A DNA stretch of 44,165 nt. It comes from a virus. Position numbers and translations under genes: made by a program. Location: positions 1 through 44,165 of IMG/VR virus record IMGVR_UViG_3300020160_000494; one strand, written 5' to 3'. Shown one piece after another: positions 26,552-34,719 of this stretch (the stretch's first letter is position 1; each line of letters begins with the position of its first letter). Below the pieces are notes generated by a model, which was given only the letters and a program-made list of their open reading frames with translations, ran no database searches and was not told the DNA's origin.

Positions 26552-26840
26552 ACTGAGACTTCTCTCTCATTATGTACGAGAGAAACATAGCGTTACACAT
26601 TACATGTCCTAAGTGATCTATTCCTGATTCAGGGTCTTTATCTTCTCCTGAAAGAAAAGCAAACATATGCCTAAGCAAGCTCTCGCTTACTTCACTTACA
26701 GGCATACCCTTACACCAATTCCATTTCTCGTATTTCTCTGCTCCAAATTCAAGGACTTCAACCATAGGCTCTAGAGACTTAAAATCTACTAAAGACCATT
26801 GTCTCTTTCCTTTGTTGTAGCGTAGTGCTTGTTCAGTCAT
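26517..26840 (-). CDS. dATP/dGTP pyrophosphohydrolase-like protein (DUF5664)
   Basis: 107 residues. The patterns R-Y-N-K-G-K-R-Q-W near the N-terminus, E-F-G-A-E-K-Y-E-K-W-N-W, L-L-R-H-M-F-A-F-L and D-P-E-S-G-I-D-H-L-G-H are those of the all-alpha NTP pyrophosphatase-like DUF5664 family; the Glu/Asp/His residues fit Mg binding. Such proteins adjust phage or host dNTP pools. It sits between DNA polymerase-associated and nuclease genes. The family assignment is good; substrate choice is inferred. Confidence 0.75.
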   Translation of the reverse strand: MTEQALRYNKGKRQWSLVDFKSLEPMVEVLEFGAEKYEKWNWCKGMPVSEVSESLLRHMFAFLSGEDKDPESGIDHLGHVMCNAMFLSYIMREKSQYDDRRHEDSSK

Positions 26841-26842
26841 AG

Positions 26843-27115
26843 TTAACGCTTTAAAGCACCTGTAGTAGTTTTAGAAATAGGATAAGCAGGAACTACTGTA
26901 AGAACAACTCTTCCAAATTTCATAGGAAGAACATTAGTTACAATAGACATTACTTCATTACAGTTTACTATAGTTCCTAATTGAATAGTTTGACTGTACT
27001 CATCTCCATAATAGGTGACCATGTTTTCTCCATAAGCGTAGGAGTGTGCGACATCAGGGGAGCCAACAGCTTCCACTTTGTCTGATTCTGTGCGGGGTTC
27101 TATAATATATAACAT
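26843..27115 (-). CDS. Hypothetical protein
   Basis: 90 residues, beta-rich, with no membrane segment or recognisable motif, 2 nt upstream of the DUF5664 gene in the same operon. An A/T-rich leader precedes the ATG. Function unknown. Confidence 0.6.
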   Translation of the reverse strand: MLYIIEPRTESDKVEAVGSPDVAHSYAYGENMVTYYGDEYSQTIQLGTIVNCNEVMSIVTNVLPMKFGRVVLTVVPAYPISKTTTGALKR

Positions 27116-27120
27116 AATTT

Positions 27121-27558
27121 TTAGTCTAGTTCTGGTACTTCCACTCCCAGGATATCTCTTGCAAATACAATCACATCTTGTATAAACTTATGTACTTCGT
27201 CTTTCTTACCGTTAGATAAGGAGAGAGGAGTTTTAATAAACTGTCCTTGGAACATAGTCTCTTCGTAGAAGTACTTGTCTTTAAGGAATGTTACTACGTC
27301 CTCTTTGCTGTATACTTCGCCTGTAAGCGACTCAAAGCCTGCTTTTACTATAGGTACTAGGGTACTATAGAAATAAGCTAACTGAGGGTTTGTTTTCTTA
27401 GAATCTATTCTAGTAATACAAACTTCTACATCTATACTCGGATCTTGTTTCATAAGTTCTTTAAAGTATGATTGCATTAACTCTTTATCTCCCTTAAGAT
27501 AAACGTTACCATCTATATTAAGGGAGAGAGTTGCAGGTATGTAAACTCTATTTATCAT
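27121..27558 (-). CDS. NinB-like recombination protein (tentative)
   Basis: 145 residues. The segment T-N-P-Q-L-A-Y-F-Y-S-T-L-V-P and the following V-Y-S-K-E-D-V-V-T-F-L-K resemble the N.Q...Y...v.P pattern of phage NinB/Orf-like recombination mediators, and the length matches. It sits beside DNA polymerase and near a NinG-like gene, as in lambda's nin region. NinB-type proteins bind single-stranded DNA and help load recombinases. The match is by pattern only. It overlaps the gene upstream by 11 bp. Confidence 0.45.
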   Translation of the reverse strand: MINRVYIPATLSLNIDGNVYLKGDKELMQSYFKELMKQDPSIDVEVCITRIDSKKTNPQLAYFYSTLVPIVKAGFESLTGEVYSKEDVVTFLKDKYFYEETMFQGQFIKTPLSLSNGKKDEVHKFIQDVIVFARDILGVEVPELD

Positions 27559-27808
27559 TAGTTCTCTTTTCTATTTCTTCCAAAAGCAAAAATGCTAACT
27601 CTTCGTCTTCTTCTATCTGGTTACTTACGTTTCTCTTCTGCAAATATCCGTCTAAAATTTTAATAAAGTAAGCATTTTTTGCTTTTGCTTCGTTAATTGC
27701 TTTCCGTAAATCGTCATTAACAAACTCACGGATAAACTGATACTGTGTGTTAACTGCTCTAGCAAGAAGATAAGTTCTTCTTACTTCTTTTATCTGTTCC
27801 TCTGTCAT
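27548..27808 (-). CDS. Small helical protein downstream of DNA polymerase
   Basis: 86 residues from the ATG at 27808, which follows the polymerase TAA by one base. An in-frame start at 27883 would overlap the polymerase by 74 bp and is less likely. The protein is wholly helical and charged, ending in Glu/Asp-rich sequence. No family recognised; it may be a polymerase accessory protein because of its coupling. Confidence 0.6.
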   Translation of the reverse strand: MTEEQIKEVRRTYLLARAVNTQYQFIREFVNDDLRKAINEAKAKNAYFIKILDGYLQKRNVSNQIEEDEELAFLLLEEIEKRTNDK

Positions 27809-27809
27809 C

Positions 27810-29780
27810 TTACTTCTTCCAATATGGTGCAATACAGGGATCTGCTTTAAGAGGAACTCTCTTACAAAACTTAGCACCTGCATCTACCATTGCTTTTTCT
27901 AATTGTGCAGCAGCCTGTTGCGCAATTTCCTCAGGTGTTTCTATTAATATCTCATCGTGTATTATATTGACCATCAATACTTTAAACAATAAGTTATTAG
28001 GTACTAGATACTTAGTCCAGAAATACACACAAGCTAACTTAGTAATCTCTGCGGATTCACCTTGGATAGGATAGTTTAAAGACATGCGTTCAATGTCTCC
28101 ACGTTTTCTAAAGAATTGACTTACCTTTTCTTTCATCTCTCTAGCCGTAGGTGTGTTTGCATTCTTCATCTGCTTGTACCTGTCCCAGAAATCTTTGTTC
28201 ATCTCATTCTTAAGTTTAGAAAACTCATCGTAGTAATCTACGTAAGACTTCTTACCTGTTACGGGTGAGATAAGAACATAGCCATTCTCTACACCAAACT
28301 TCTTTGCTTCAGTAAAATAAGCTGCTAATCCTGGGAAGGCTCTAAAGTATGCATCATAGATAGACTGACCTTGTTCTACATTTAGTCCTAATTGATCTGC
28401 AATACCAATACCTGAGCCACCGTAGTTAATAGCAAAGCCTGCAACTTTAGCTGATTGACGCTTATCCTTGTGTTTCTTTTTGATGTCATTAAGATCCATA
28501 CCATCTAACTCAGGATACATCTTGCTCGCAATAAAGCTGTGCATATCACCTAAGTCATTATCGTAGAATTCTAAAAGGTTTTTATCTAGACACTTGTTAA
28601 CTAATACAATTTGTTCTTGACCTGTATAGTCACAACCTACTAGAGTGTTTCCTTCTGATGCTACAAAGCAAGATCGAGTTTCTTGGTCTGAGGGAATGTT
28701 CTGAAAGTTAAAGTTCTTTACGTCTCCTGATTTACCACCACTAGATAAGCGTCCTGTGTTCATCAACTGCTTAAACTGTGTGTGGATTCTTCCGCTTACT
28801 GGATTAATTTGATCTATCCAGTTCTGTCCGTAAGTACCTATGTCCTTTTGAGCTCCCTTAAACTTTAAATAAAGCTCAATAATGGGGTATTTTGAGCTGT
28901 ATTTTACTAGATGGTTAGCTTCAATGGTGTCTTTAGTCTTTCCTTTCTCTACTACCTTAGTGTTTACACCTAGTGCTTGAAAGAATTCTACTACCTGTGA
29001 AGGTGAGTTCCAATTCACATTAACCTTAGTCGAAGAAGAGAAGAGGTCAAGTTGAGAGTCGATAAACTTTTCCATCTTATTATCTAGGATGAATTGGTTT
29101 AACTGTGCTTCAGCTTCATCTGCTATGGCTTGTACTTTGTTTATCTTAGCTGTCCATTGCTCTACGTCTAGTTTCATTCCTGAATACTCGATGTAGGCTA
29201 GTACTAATACAAACTTATTGTCCAAATCAATGGACACTGAGGTACCATCTGCTAGCTGTAAGAACTCTTGTTTGTCCTTTAATTCGTGTAGATACTTTAC
29301 GTCATACGCAGAGTATTTTACGAAACCTTCAGTAAGTCTACCTGTAATATTTAGTCGCTCTTCTTTGCTTAGTATGATTCCACAATGACGTAATACACAA
29401 GCAGCAAGTGAGCATCTATGGCTTTCTATACCTAGGCGAGATGTTTTTTCTCCTAAGAAGGTATCATATACCTTTGTTGGAATTACCCTATAATGATAAA
29501 GGAATCTTAGGTCAAACTTTAAGTTATGACCAATAAGACCCTTAGTCTCTAATAACTCTTTGTATTCGTTGATGTCAATCGTAGTTAAGTCTATTACGTA
29601 TTGAACATCATTATCTCCTAACTGAAGAGTATACAGTTTAGTAGTGTAAGGATCGAAACCTGAGGTCTCTGTGTCCAAACCTATCCACTCTAACTTGTTT
29701 AAGTATTCGAGGGACTCTTGTACTGTAGTAAGGGTAATGTCGGGTAAGGAGATATCTTGTTTGGTAACTAGATATATCAT
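27810..29780 (-). CDS. polA: DNA polymerase I (family A) with 3'-5' exonuclease
   Basis: 656 residues. Exonuclease motifs: D-T-E-T (D36, E38), G-H-N-L-K-F-D (D90) and Y-S-A-Y-D (D160). Polymerase motifs: A = G-C-D-Y-T-G-Q-E (D384), B = R-Q-S-A-K-V-A-G-F-A-I-N-Y-G-G (441-455), C = I-I-H-D-E (H608, D609, E610). All catalytic residues are present. There is no 5'-3' exonuclease domain and the thumb region (about 200-330) is short, as in T7-type replicative enzymes, so this is probably the phage replicase. It overlaps the NinG-like gene by 4 bp (ATGA). Confidence 0.95.
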   Translation of the reverse strand: MIYLVTKQDISLPDITLTTVQESLEYLNKLEWIGLDTETSGFDPYTTKLYTLQLGDNDVQYVIDLTTIDINEYKELLETKGLIGHNLKFDLRFLYHYRVIPTKVYDTFLGEKTSRLGIESHRCSLAACVLRHCGIILSKEERLNITGRLTEGFVKYSAYDVKYLHELKDKQEFLQLADGTSVSIDLDNKFVLVLAYIEYSGMKLDVEQWTAKINKVQAIADEAEAQLNQFILDNKMEKFIDSQLDLFSSSTKVNVNWNSPSQVVEFFQALGVNTKVVEKGKTKDTIEANHLVKYSSKYPIIELYLKFKGAQKDIGTYGQNWIDQINPVSGRIHTQFKQLMNTGRLSSGGKSGDVKNFNFQNIPSDQETRSCFVASEGNTLVGCDYTGQEQIVLVNKCLDKNLLEFYDNDLGDMHSFIASKMYPELDGMDLNDIKKKHKDKRQSAKVAGFAINYGGSGIGIADQLGLNVEQGQSIYDAYFRAFPGLAAYFTEAKKFGVENGYVLISPVTGKKSYVDYYDEFSKLKNEMNKDFWDRYKQMKNANTPTAREMKEKVSQFFRKRGDIERMSLNYPIQGESAEITKLACVYFWTKYLVPNNLLFKVLMVNIIHDEILIETPEEIAQQAAAQLEKAMVDAGAKFCKRVPLKADPCIAPYWKK

Positions 29781-30421
29781 TTTAAAATGGGTCCTACTAT
29801 CTTGTTATAATCATTTAAAGCCTGTTTAAGCTTTTCATACTTCTGCTCTTGTGAGTAGTTGCCTTGTTCAATATCCGTAAGGCAGGTTCTATACACATCG
29901 TAGATAAGCTTTCTATCGTGGTTACTTAACTTAAGAATCTTATTCGAAAGTTGTAGCATGTCTTCTGTGGTATCTTCTCCCCATATTCTGTTTAGGGACT
30001 TACCTAAGTTCCATACGTGATGAGGGGTATAAAGATTGCACTTAGGACAAGCGGGTAATAAGTTAGTTAAGTGATAACGAGTAGATACTTTAGTTCTACC
30101 TACAAAGTGAGCACATTGAAGTCCTTTAGGATCTAGAGTAATTTCACAAGCATGACACTTATTAATGTGTGCAGCCCTTACTAGCCATGATGTTATTTGG
30201 TCTAACCTGCTTTGGGTAATGGTTTCTTGCTTGATCTTACGTTTGATTTCTTTGCGGACTTTTTGCTTAGCTTTCTTTTCTTTTACTACGCATCCTGCAC
30301 AAAGTCTCTTAGTCTTGTTGGCGATAGCTTTTACTTTACCGCACTCAGAGCAAGGCTTCTGCAAGTCTCTTTCTTCGGGATTTCCTTTTACAGGAACTTT
30401 CTTGATTGTTCTCTTTAACAT
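29777..30421 (-). CDS. NinG-like HNH recombination endonuclease
   Basis: 214 residues. An N-terminal zinc ribbon (C-S-E-C-G-K and L-C-A-G-C) is followed by a Lys-rich helix. Then comes an HNH-type core: C-H-A-C, L-Q-C-A-H-F-V-G-R, T-R-Y-H-L-T-N-L-L-P-A-C-P-K-C-N. This layout matches lambda NinG/Rap, a structure-specific nuclease acting on recombination intermediates. It is the first gene after a terminator and a TATATTTGTA element, whose end is only 4 nt from this ATG. Confidence 0.82.
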   Translation of the reverse strand: MLKRTIKKVPVKGNPEERDLQKPCSECGKVKAIANKTKRLCAGCVVKEKKAKQKVRKEIKRKIKQETITQSRLDQITSWLVRAAHINKCHACEITLDPKGLQCAHFVGRTKVSTRYHLTNLLPACPKCNLYTPHHVWNLGKSLNRIWGEDTTEDMLQLSNKILKLSNHDRKLIYDVYRTCLTDIEQGNYSQEQKYEKLKQALNDYNKIVGPILK

Positions 30422-30425
30422 GGTC

Positions 30426-30435
30426 TACAAATATA
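30426..30435 (-). promoter_or_regulatory. TATATTTGTA element at the NinG/PolA operon start
   Basis: On the minus strand the 10-mer ends 4 nt before the ATG of the NinG-like gene. It is identical to the sites at 5574, 14313 and 41813. It directly follows a terminator, so it probably starts a new transcript with almost no leader. Confidence 0.5.
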
Positions 30436-30440
30436 ACTAA

Positions 30441-30476
30441 AAGAAAAGGGGATCTGTTGACCCCCTAATCTTTTTT
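30441..30476 (-). terminator. Terminator after the DUF932 gene
   Basis: On the minus strand, GGGG (30464-30461), a 9-nt loop, then CCCC (30451-30448) followed by TTTTCTTTT. A flanking A-run lies at the upstream side. The GC stem is short (4-5 bp), but the T-tract is good. Confidence 0.65.
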
Positions 30477-30490
30477 GGCATGCAAGAGAA

Positions 30491-31339
30491 TTACAAAGTT
30501 AATCTAGCTTCGTGTAAAGGAGTGTAGGTTTCAGAAATTAATTCTAAGCCTCTGTTGTTGATGTTGTAAGCTGTACCGTGGATCAAAGACTCACGCTTAT
30601 GCTCTATACTCTTGTGTCCCATCATATAGTTAGTGAAACGAGTTGTAGCATTAAACAAAGCATAAGCTGTATTACCATGAGTGTTATACTCAGTAGCGAT
30701 AGCTTGTTTGAAATCTAAAATACGATTTTTAGTACGAGAAGCTTCTCCATCACCTCCGATAATACCTACGATAAACTCGTCTGTAACTACCTCAGGAATG
30801 TTAATCTTACTCAATTCGATTAGCTTTTCAACAAACTGCTCTTCTTGAGTAAGAGAGTTTTGTAGTTGAGAGATGATAACTGCTAATCTTCCGTGAGAGT
30901 TCTTAGTATGTCTTACCCTCTGAGAGTCTCTTAGAGCCATGTAAAACGTGTTAGCACATACAACTGTCACATTGGTTGCTCCGAAGCCAATAGGAGCACT
31001 ACCATCGTGTGAAGTAAGGGCTGTAAGAAACCTCTTATTGTCAGATCCACCGATAGTAACATCAGTTAGAGGGAATTGATAGTATACTTTCTGGCCGTCT
31101 CCTAAGAAACCACCTCTTTCTCCTGAGATATTAACCCTAGCAGCAGCTTCTAAAAGCATGTCTAAGATTTCTTCATTCTGTGTAGGAACATATTTAGATC
31201 CTACAATACCTAAGCACTTGTTAGTATCTCCTCTGAAGATACCAAAAGCAGGAGTAGGTTCTCCGTTAGGACCTACTAGTTCACGTTTGTCTACTGTCCA
31301 GTTAGTCCTGGAGGTTTCTAATAATTGTTGTTTGTTCAT
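30491..31339 (-). CDS. DUF932 (phage/plasmid-like TIGR03299-type) protein
   Basis: 282 residues. The family pattern is visible in order: W-T-V near residue 15, F-R-G-D-T-N-K-C-L-G-I-V-G-S-K-Y, Q-N-E-E-I-L, G-D-G-Q-K-V-Y, L-T-S-H-D-G-S and V-V-C-A-N-T-F. DUF932 proteins are frequent in phages and plasmids near replication and recombination genes; their biochemical role is not settled. It overlaps the upstream 65-residue gene by 4 bp (ATGA) and is followed by a terminator. Confidence 0.85.
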   Translation of the reverse strand: MNKQQLLETSRTNWTVDKRELVGPNGEPTPAFGIFRGDTNKCLGIVGSKYVPTQNEEILDMLLEAAARVNISGERGGFLGDGQKVYYQFPLTDVTIGGSDNKRFLTALTSHDGSAPIGFGATNVTVVCANTFYMALRDSQRVRHTKNSHGRLAVIISQLQNSLTQEEQFVEKLIELSKINIPEVVTDEFIVGIIGGDGEASRTKNRILDFKQAIATEYNTHGNTAYALFNATTRFTNYMMGHKSIEHKRESLIHGTAYNINNRGLELISETYTPLHEARLTL

Positions 31340-31533
31340 AAGGCTGGTCTTTTAAATGTTTCAATAAAGTTTTGTAGTTCTTCTAATTCTTTAATTCTAC
31401 CTTGTACTTCACAATATTCGTACTCGGTACTTTGTTCCATTAGTTTGGTTTGTTTTACTCTTTCAGTAAAGTGTTCTATTAATTTAGATTTAAATTCTAA
31501 ATGACTTAATGTCTCGAAATCTTGCCAATTCAT
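31336..31533 (-). CDS. Small coiled-coil protein
   Basis: 65 residues, almost entirely charged helix with heptad-like spacing. It lies between uracil-DNA glycosylase and the DUF932 gene, overlapping the latter by 4 bp (ATGA), with an A-rich leader before its ATG. Function unknown. Confidence 0.6.
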   Translation of the reverse strand: MNWQDFETLSHLEFKSKLIEHFTERVKQTKLMEQSTEYEYCEVQGRIKELEELQNFIETFKRPAL

Positions 31534-31538
31534 ATTTT

Positions 31539-32240
31539 TTATTTTAAGTTTTGTAGCCAGTCTATATCATCACGATTACTGGCCATTAGTATTTCGTTTA
31601 TTCTTTTAAAGTGGTTACATTCCCACTTACCTCCAGCGTATAGAGCAGCTGCAGGATGAGGTGCTACTAATACGTGATGAAACTTATCATCAATTAAAGG
31701 AGCAAACTTTAAAGCATCTTTACCCCAGAAACAAAAGATAAGTCCTGTAGTGCTTTCGTTTAAAGTTTTGAATACAGCTTCTGTAAATTGAGTCCAATGA
31801 GCTAGGTGAGAACCTGACTTACCTTCTTCGATAGTTAAAGCTGCGTTAATTAAGAGAACTCCTTGCTTAGCCCATGCTTCTAGGTCCATGTCAATAGGAA
31901 ATGATAGTTCGTCTGGATAAATGTCTTCTTTAATCTTGTTATACATAACCCTTAAAGAAGGAGGAACTTGATCTTTATTTCTAGGACTGAAAGCTAAGCC
32001 ATGTGCTGTAGGTTCTCCTTTGTATCTACCTGGATACGGATCCATACCTAAGATAACCACTCTTACTTTCTGAAAAGGGGTTAAATTAAAAGCCTTGAAG
32101 ACTTCATCTTTGTAAGGAAGAATAGACTTAGTTTGTCTTTCCTTAGCAATGAAACCCCCAAGGCTCTTAAAATATGGACTTTCTATTGTATCTCTTAAGT
32201 GTAGATACCAATCATCTGGAATTGGTACTATTTTTTGCAT
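31539..32240 (-). CDS. ung: Uracil-DNA glycosylase, family 1 (variant motifs)
   Basis: 233 residues from the ATG at 32240, close to the 229 of E. coli Ung; a start at 32291 would add 17 residues with no counterpart. It aligns along its whole length: V-V-I-L-G-M-D-P-Y-P (catalytic D67), L-L-I-N-A-A-L-T (N132), S-H-L-A-H-W-T-Q-F-T, F-W-G-K-D-A, A-P-H-P-A-A-A-L (H195) and C-N-H-F. The hallmark GQDPYH reads GMDPYP and HPSPLS reads HPAAAL, so both signature motifs are altered while the catalytic Asp, Asn and His remain. The enzyme removes uracil from DNA, consistent with a phage that makes dUMP through its own dCMP deaminase. Confidence 0.9.
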   Translation of the reverse strand: MQKIVPIPDDWYLHLRDTIESPYFKSLGGFIAKERQTKSILPYKDEVFKAFNLTPFQKVRVVILGMDPYPGRYKGEPTAHGLAFSPRNKDQVPPSLRVMYNKIKEDIYPDELSFPIDMDLEAWAKQGVLLINAALTIEEGKSGSHLAHWTQFTEAVFKTLNESTTGLIFCFWGKDALKFAPLIDDKFHHVLVAPHPAAALYAGGKWECNHFKRINEILMASNRDDIDWLQNLK

Positions 32241-32841
32241 TTTTATGTCTAAGTAATCTTCTTTTTCTACTATCCAAAGTTTGTACAACAATATTAGGAT
32301 TAAGTACGGTAGTCATAACTCCTGGATTTGCTAACTCTAGCTCGTTTAAAATTGTGTTATATTTAGTTTTATAACTATTTAGGGTGTCGTAGAAATCACA
32401 GTGTTGTCTGATAGAATGTATAATTGTAGAATGATCTTTGCTTAAGAGTTCTCCGACTTTCATATAAGTGTAGTGAAACTGAATTAGTAAAACAGCAGCA
32501 AATTGAAACCTAGCTTCTACAAATTCTCTCTTACGACTGTAAAGAATGAAGTCTGCTATACTGACTTTATTTACATCACATACAACTTTCATTACTTGTG
32601 TCTCGAAGTCGGTAAAAGAATGTAAGTTTATTTTAATCTGTTTAGCTTTTTCTTCTGCAATCCTTTTTCTTTCTTTGTAGACTTCAGGATCTATTTCTCC
32701 TATTTTTCTTTCGTAATAACGTTTGTTATCGGTCTTTTTTGAAACTAGTTTTAAAAGACCTGCTCTTTCTAATGGTCCTACCTCTAGTTTATTAAATACG
32801 ATTCCTAAAGCTTCATCTACAATATCTTTAACTCTTGGCAT
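32212..32841 (-). CDS. DnaA domain-IV-like DNA-binding protein
   Basis: 209 residues. Residues about 75-150 match the C-terminal DNA-binding domain of DnaA: S-R-K-R-E-F-V-E-A-R (102-111) followed by V-G-E-L-L-S-K-D-H-S-T-I-I-H-S-I, where D136-H137-S138-T139 corresponds to the DnaA-box-reading DHTTV signature. The AAA+ ATPase domain of DnaA is absent; the first 70 residues are a charged helical region instead. It overlaps the primase gene by 25 bp. It may bind the phage origin or recruit replication proteins, which is inference from domain and neighbours. Confidence 0.78.
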   Translation of the reverse strand: MPRVKDIVDEALGIVFNKLEVGPLERAGLLKLVSKKTDNKRYYERKIGEIDPEVYKERKRIAEEKAKQIKINLHSFTDFETQVMKVVCDVNKVSIADFILYSRKREFVEARFQFAAVLLIQFHYTYMKVGELLSKDHSTIIHSIRQHCDFYDTLNSYKTKYNTILNELELANPGVMTTVLNPNIVVQTLDSRKRRLLRHKNAKNSTNSR

Positions 32842-33806
32842 AATTTTATTAATTTATCTTTTCCGTGTTCTTTATAAATGTCACTAATGTCCTTACCTAG
32901 ACTTGCATGATGGTATAATACAGGTATGTCGTACATCTCAGATATCTTCTGTGAGCCTTCTATACCTGCTCTATCTGCATCAAACCACACATATATGTTA
33001 TCGAATCTTGCTCTAAGCAATTCATAGGCATTTTCCGATATAGGTGTAGTTTCGCTTCTTACTGCAACTGCATTAACTCCAATAGAGTGTAAGGTCATAA
33101 CATCTTTAGTACCTTTAGTGATGACTAGGATACTTCCTTTGTGAGGGAGTTGTGTGTATCCTTCTAGCATGCCTCCGAAGAAATTAGTTCTAAACTTTAC
33201 TCTCTTTTCTGCAAAAGGACGGTATAGTTTAAATTTATCTTTTTCTTTGTAGCGATAGCAAGGATCAAAGTCATTATTAATGTACCAGATGTTGTCAGCT
33301 ATCCAAGCTTTGTCTACTCTTCTTATGTCAAAAAACTTAAGGATACTCGGAGTTACTCCGAACTGTGCCCAATATTCTAAGTCTTTCTGTGTAAAACGAG
33401 TAAGTTTAACTTTAATAGATGCTGGCTTTACCTCTGCTGGTTTAACTGTTTTAAGACTATCGACTTCTGTTTTAAGACCTAACCTATCTTCTAGGCTAAA
33501 GTTCTTAAGTTGGAAGTCAGACTCAATCTTATAAAGAATGTCTGGATACTCGTAACCAGTTCTCATTTGAGCTATGTCTATACAGTTGTAGTGGATTTTC
33601 TCAGTAGCGTAATCTATAAAATAAAGATTACCACCTTGACTCCACTTAAAGAAGCATGTTGCATGCTTATCAGATCTGAAAGGATTCTTGTACTTGTTTC
33701 TAAAATTAATCTTTTCTCCGAAGTAGAACTCCATGAGTTGTTCTTGACCTAATAACTTGTACAAAGTTTGTACGTTAGGTCTAATTTCTATACTTGTCAG
33801 ATCCAT
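32817..33806 (-). CDS. DNA primase (Toprim, degenerate zinc domain)
   Basis: 329 residues. The N-terminal part resembles the CHC2 zinc-binding region with most ligands lost (N-P-F-R-S-D-K-H-A-T-C-F-F, then N-C-I-D-I-A-Q). The Toprim core has I-L-V-I-T-K-G-T-K-D-V-M (228-237) and V-W-F-D-A-D-R-A-G (D276, D278). In the usual (V)EG..D motif the glutamate is replaced by K231; E252 (S-E-T-T-P-I-S) might substitute. The family makes RNA primers at the fork. It is the first gene after the combined terminator/promoter at 33826-33853, with a helicase in the same arm. No helicase domain is fused. Confidence 0.85.
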   Translation of the reverse strand: MDLTSIEIRPNVQTLYKLLGQEQLMEFYFGEKINFRNKYKNPFRSDKHATCFFKWSQGGNLYFIDYATEKIHYNCIDIAQMRTGYEYPDILYKIESDFQLKNFSLEDRLGLKTEVDSLKTVKPAEVKPASIKVKLTRFTQKDLEYWAQFGVTPSILKFFDIRRVDKAWIADNIWYINNDFDPCYRYKEKDKFKLYRPFAEKRVKFRTNFFGGMLEGYTQLPHKGSILVITKGTKDVMTLHSIGVNAVAVRSETTPISENAYELLRARFDNIYVWFDADRAGIEGSQKISEMYDIPVLYHHASLGKDISDIYKEHGKDKLIKLCQELKIL

Positions 33807-33825
33807 AAGAAAGGTTTTTAAAAGA

Positions 33826-33853
33826 AAAAGGGGCTACAAATGTAACCCCTTTT
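33826..33853 (-). terminator. Terminator after the SSB-like gene, with a promoter-like loop
   Basis: On the minus strand, AAAAGGGGTTAC - ATTT - GTAGCCCCTTTT followed by CTTTT. The stem is 12 bp with one G-U wobble that pairs only in the minus-strand RNA, showing the working direction. It lies 27 bp after the SSB-like stop and 20 bp before the primase start. Confidence 0.85.
33835..33844 (-). promoter_or_regulatory. TACATTTGTA element inside the terminator loop
   Basis: One base different from the TATATTTGTA 10-mer and matching TAnnTTTG. It forms the loop and inner stem of the terminator, 28 nt before the primase ATG. A weak -33-like GTTT lies 19 nt upstream. It may start the primase transcript. 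Confidence 0.4.
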
Positions 33854-33879
33854 CTTAAAAATGAAACAGTTAGTTAAAA

Positions 33880-34719
33880 TTAAAACAAGCTATCTACGTC
33901 ATCACTAACAGGAGCAGTAGCTACATCGCTTTTTTCCCATGACATCATATCACTAGCAAAAGGACTTTCTACTTCGTTAGCAGCAGGTGCATTGTTTTCG
34001 GTGTATTCTTTGAAGTCAAAGTTTCCGTAGAAACTCTTAAATCCATACTCACCAGTAACTTGTTTAGCTACGTAATCAGTGATTTTACTGTTTACGTTTA
34101 CAAATACTTTAGTACATACATCTTGGTATTTGTCGTCTTTGATTCCTAAAAGAACTTTAACACCCATGTTGGCTTTGTTAAAGTGAGCAAAGAAATCTAC
34201 CAACTCATTACCTTTACCCTTTGCAATAGAATTCCAAGAATCCAACACAAATGGCTTCTCTTTAGGAGAGATATTACCATAAGCTTTTAATAAAGAGTAT
34301 ACAGTTTCTTCACCACCTTTAGCTTCACGAACACTCTTAAGGTCCATTCTACGAGAAGGATCCAAAGATGCTTGTGCTTCACTCAAAGCAGCCAAGTTCT
34401 CAGCCCAAGAAGTTCTAGTAAAGTTGTCAATGAATTGTTTCTTACCTGCTTGAGAGGTACGAGTATCATTGTTTACCCACAAAGAAAACTTACCACGTAA
34501 GTCTGTTTTAAAATCAGGATGATTTACATACCAGAAGTCTAAACGCATTCCGTTTTCTCCTTCGTAGTTAGGCTCTTTTATTTTGTCTTCGTCAATACCT
34601 AGTAAAGCAGCAAGTGCTTTACTGTTAGGGTTAACAGCTACAACTTGGATAGGAGCAAATCCTGTGTACATTTTTTTGCCTGATGAAGGCTCTCTGGTTT
34701 CTAATTCGTCAAATTTCAT
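33880..34719 (-). CDS. Single-stranded-DNA-binding-protein-like
   Basis: 279 residues. The C-terminal 40 residues are acidic and end in D-D-V-D-S-L-F, the acidic tail with terminal aromatic typical of phage SSBs (T7 gp2.5, T4 gp32), which contact replication partners. The body is mixed alpha/beta with no enzyme motif. It lies between the recombination-type ATPase and the primase and has its own terminator, fitting abundant expression. I do not see a clear OB-fold signature, so the call rests on tail and context. Confidence 0.55.
   Translation of the reverse strand: MKFDELETREPSSGKKMYTGFAPIQVVAVNPNSKALAALLGIDEDKIKEPNYEGENGMRLDFWYVNHPDFKTDLRGKFSLWVNNDTRTSQAGKKQFIDNFTRTSWAENLAALSEAQASLDPSRRMDLKSVREAKGGEETVYSLLKAYGNISPKEKPFVLDSWNSIAKGKGNELVDFFAHFNKANMGVKVLLGIKDDKYQDVCTKVFVNVNSKITDYVAKQVTGEYGFKSFYGNFDFKEYTENNAPAANEVESPFASDMMSWEKSDVATAPVSDDVDSLF

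Noticed and set aside
27809-27883. Long 5' extension of the small gene after DNA polymerase (start at 27883)
   Set aside because: The extension is the out-of-frame end of the polymerase gene; the ATG at 27808 directly after the polymerase stop is better placed.
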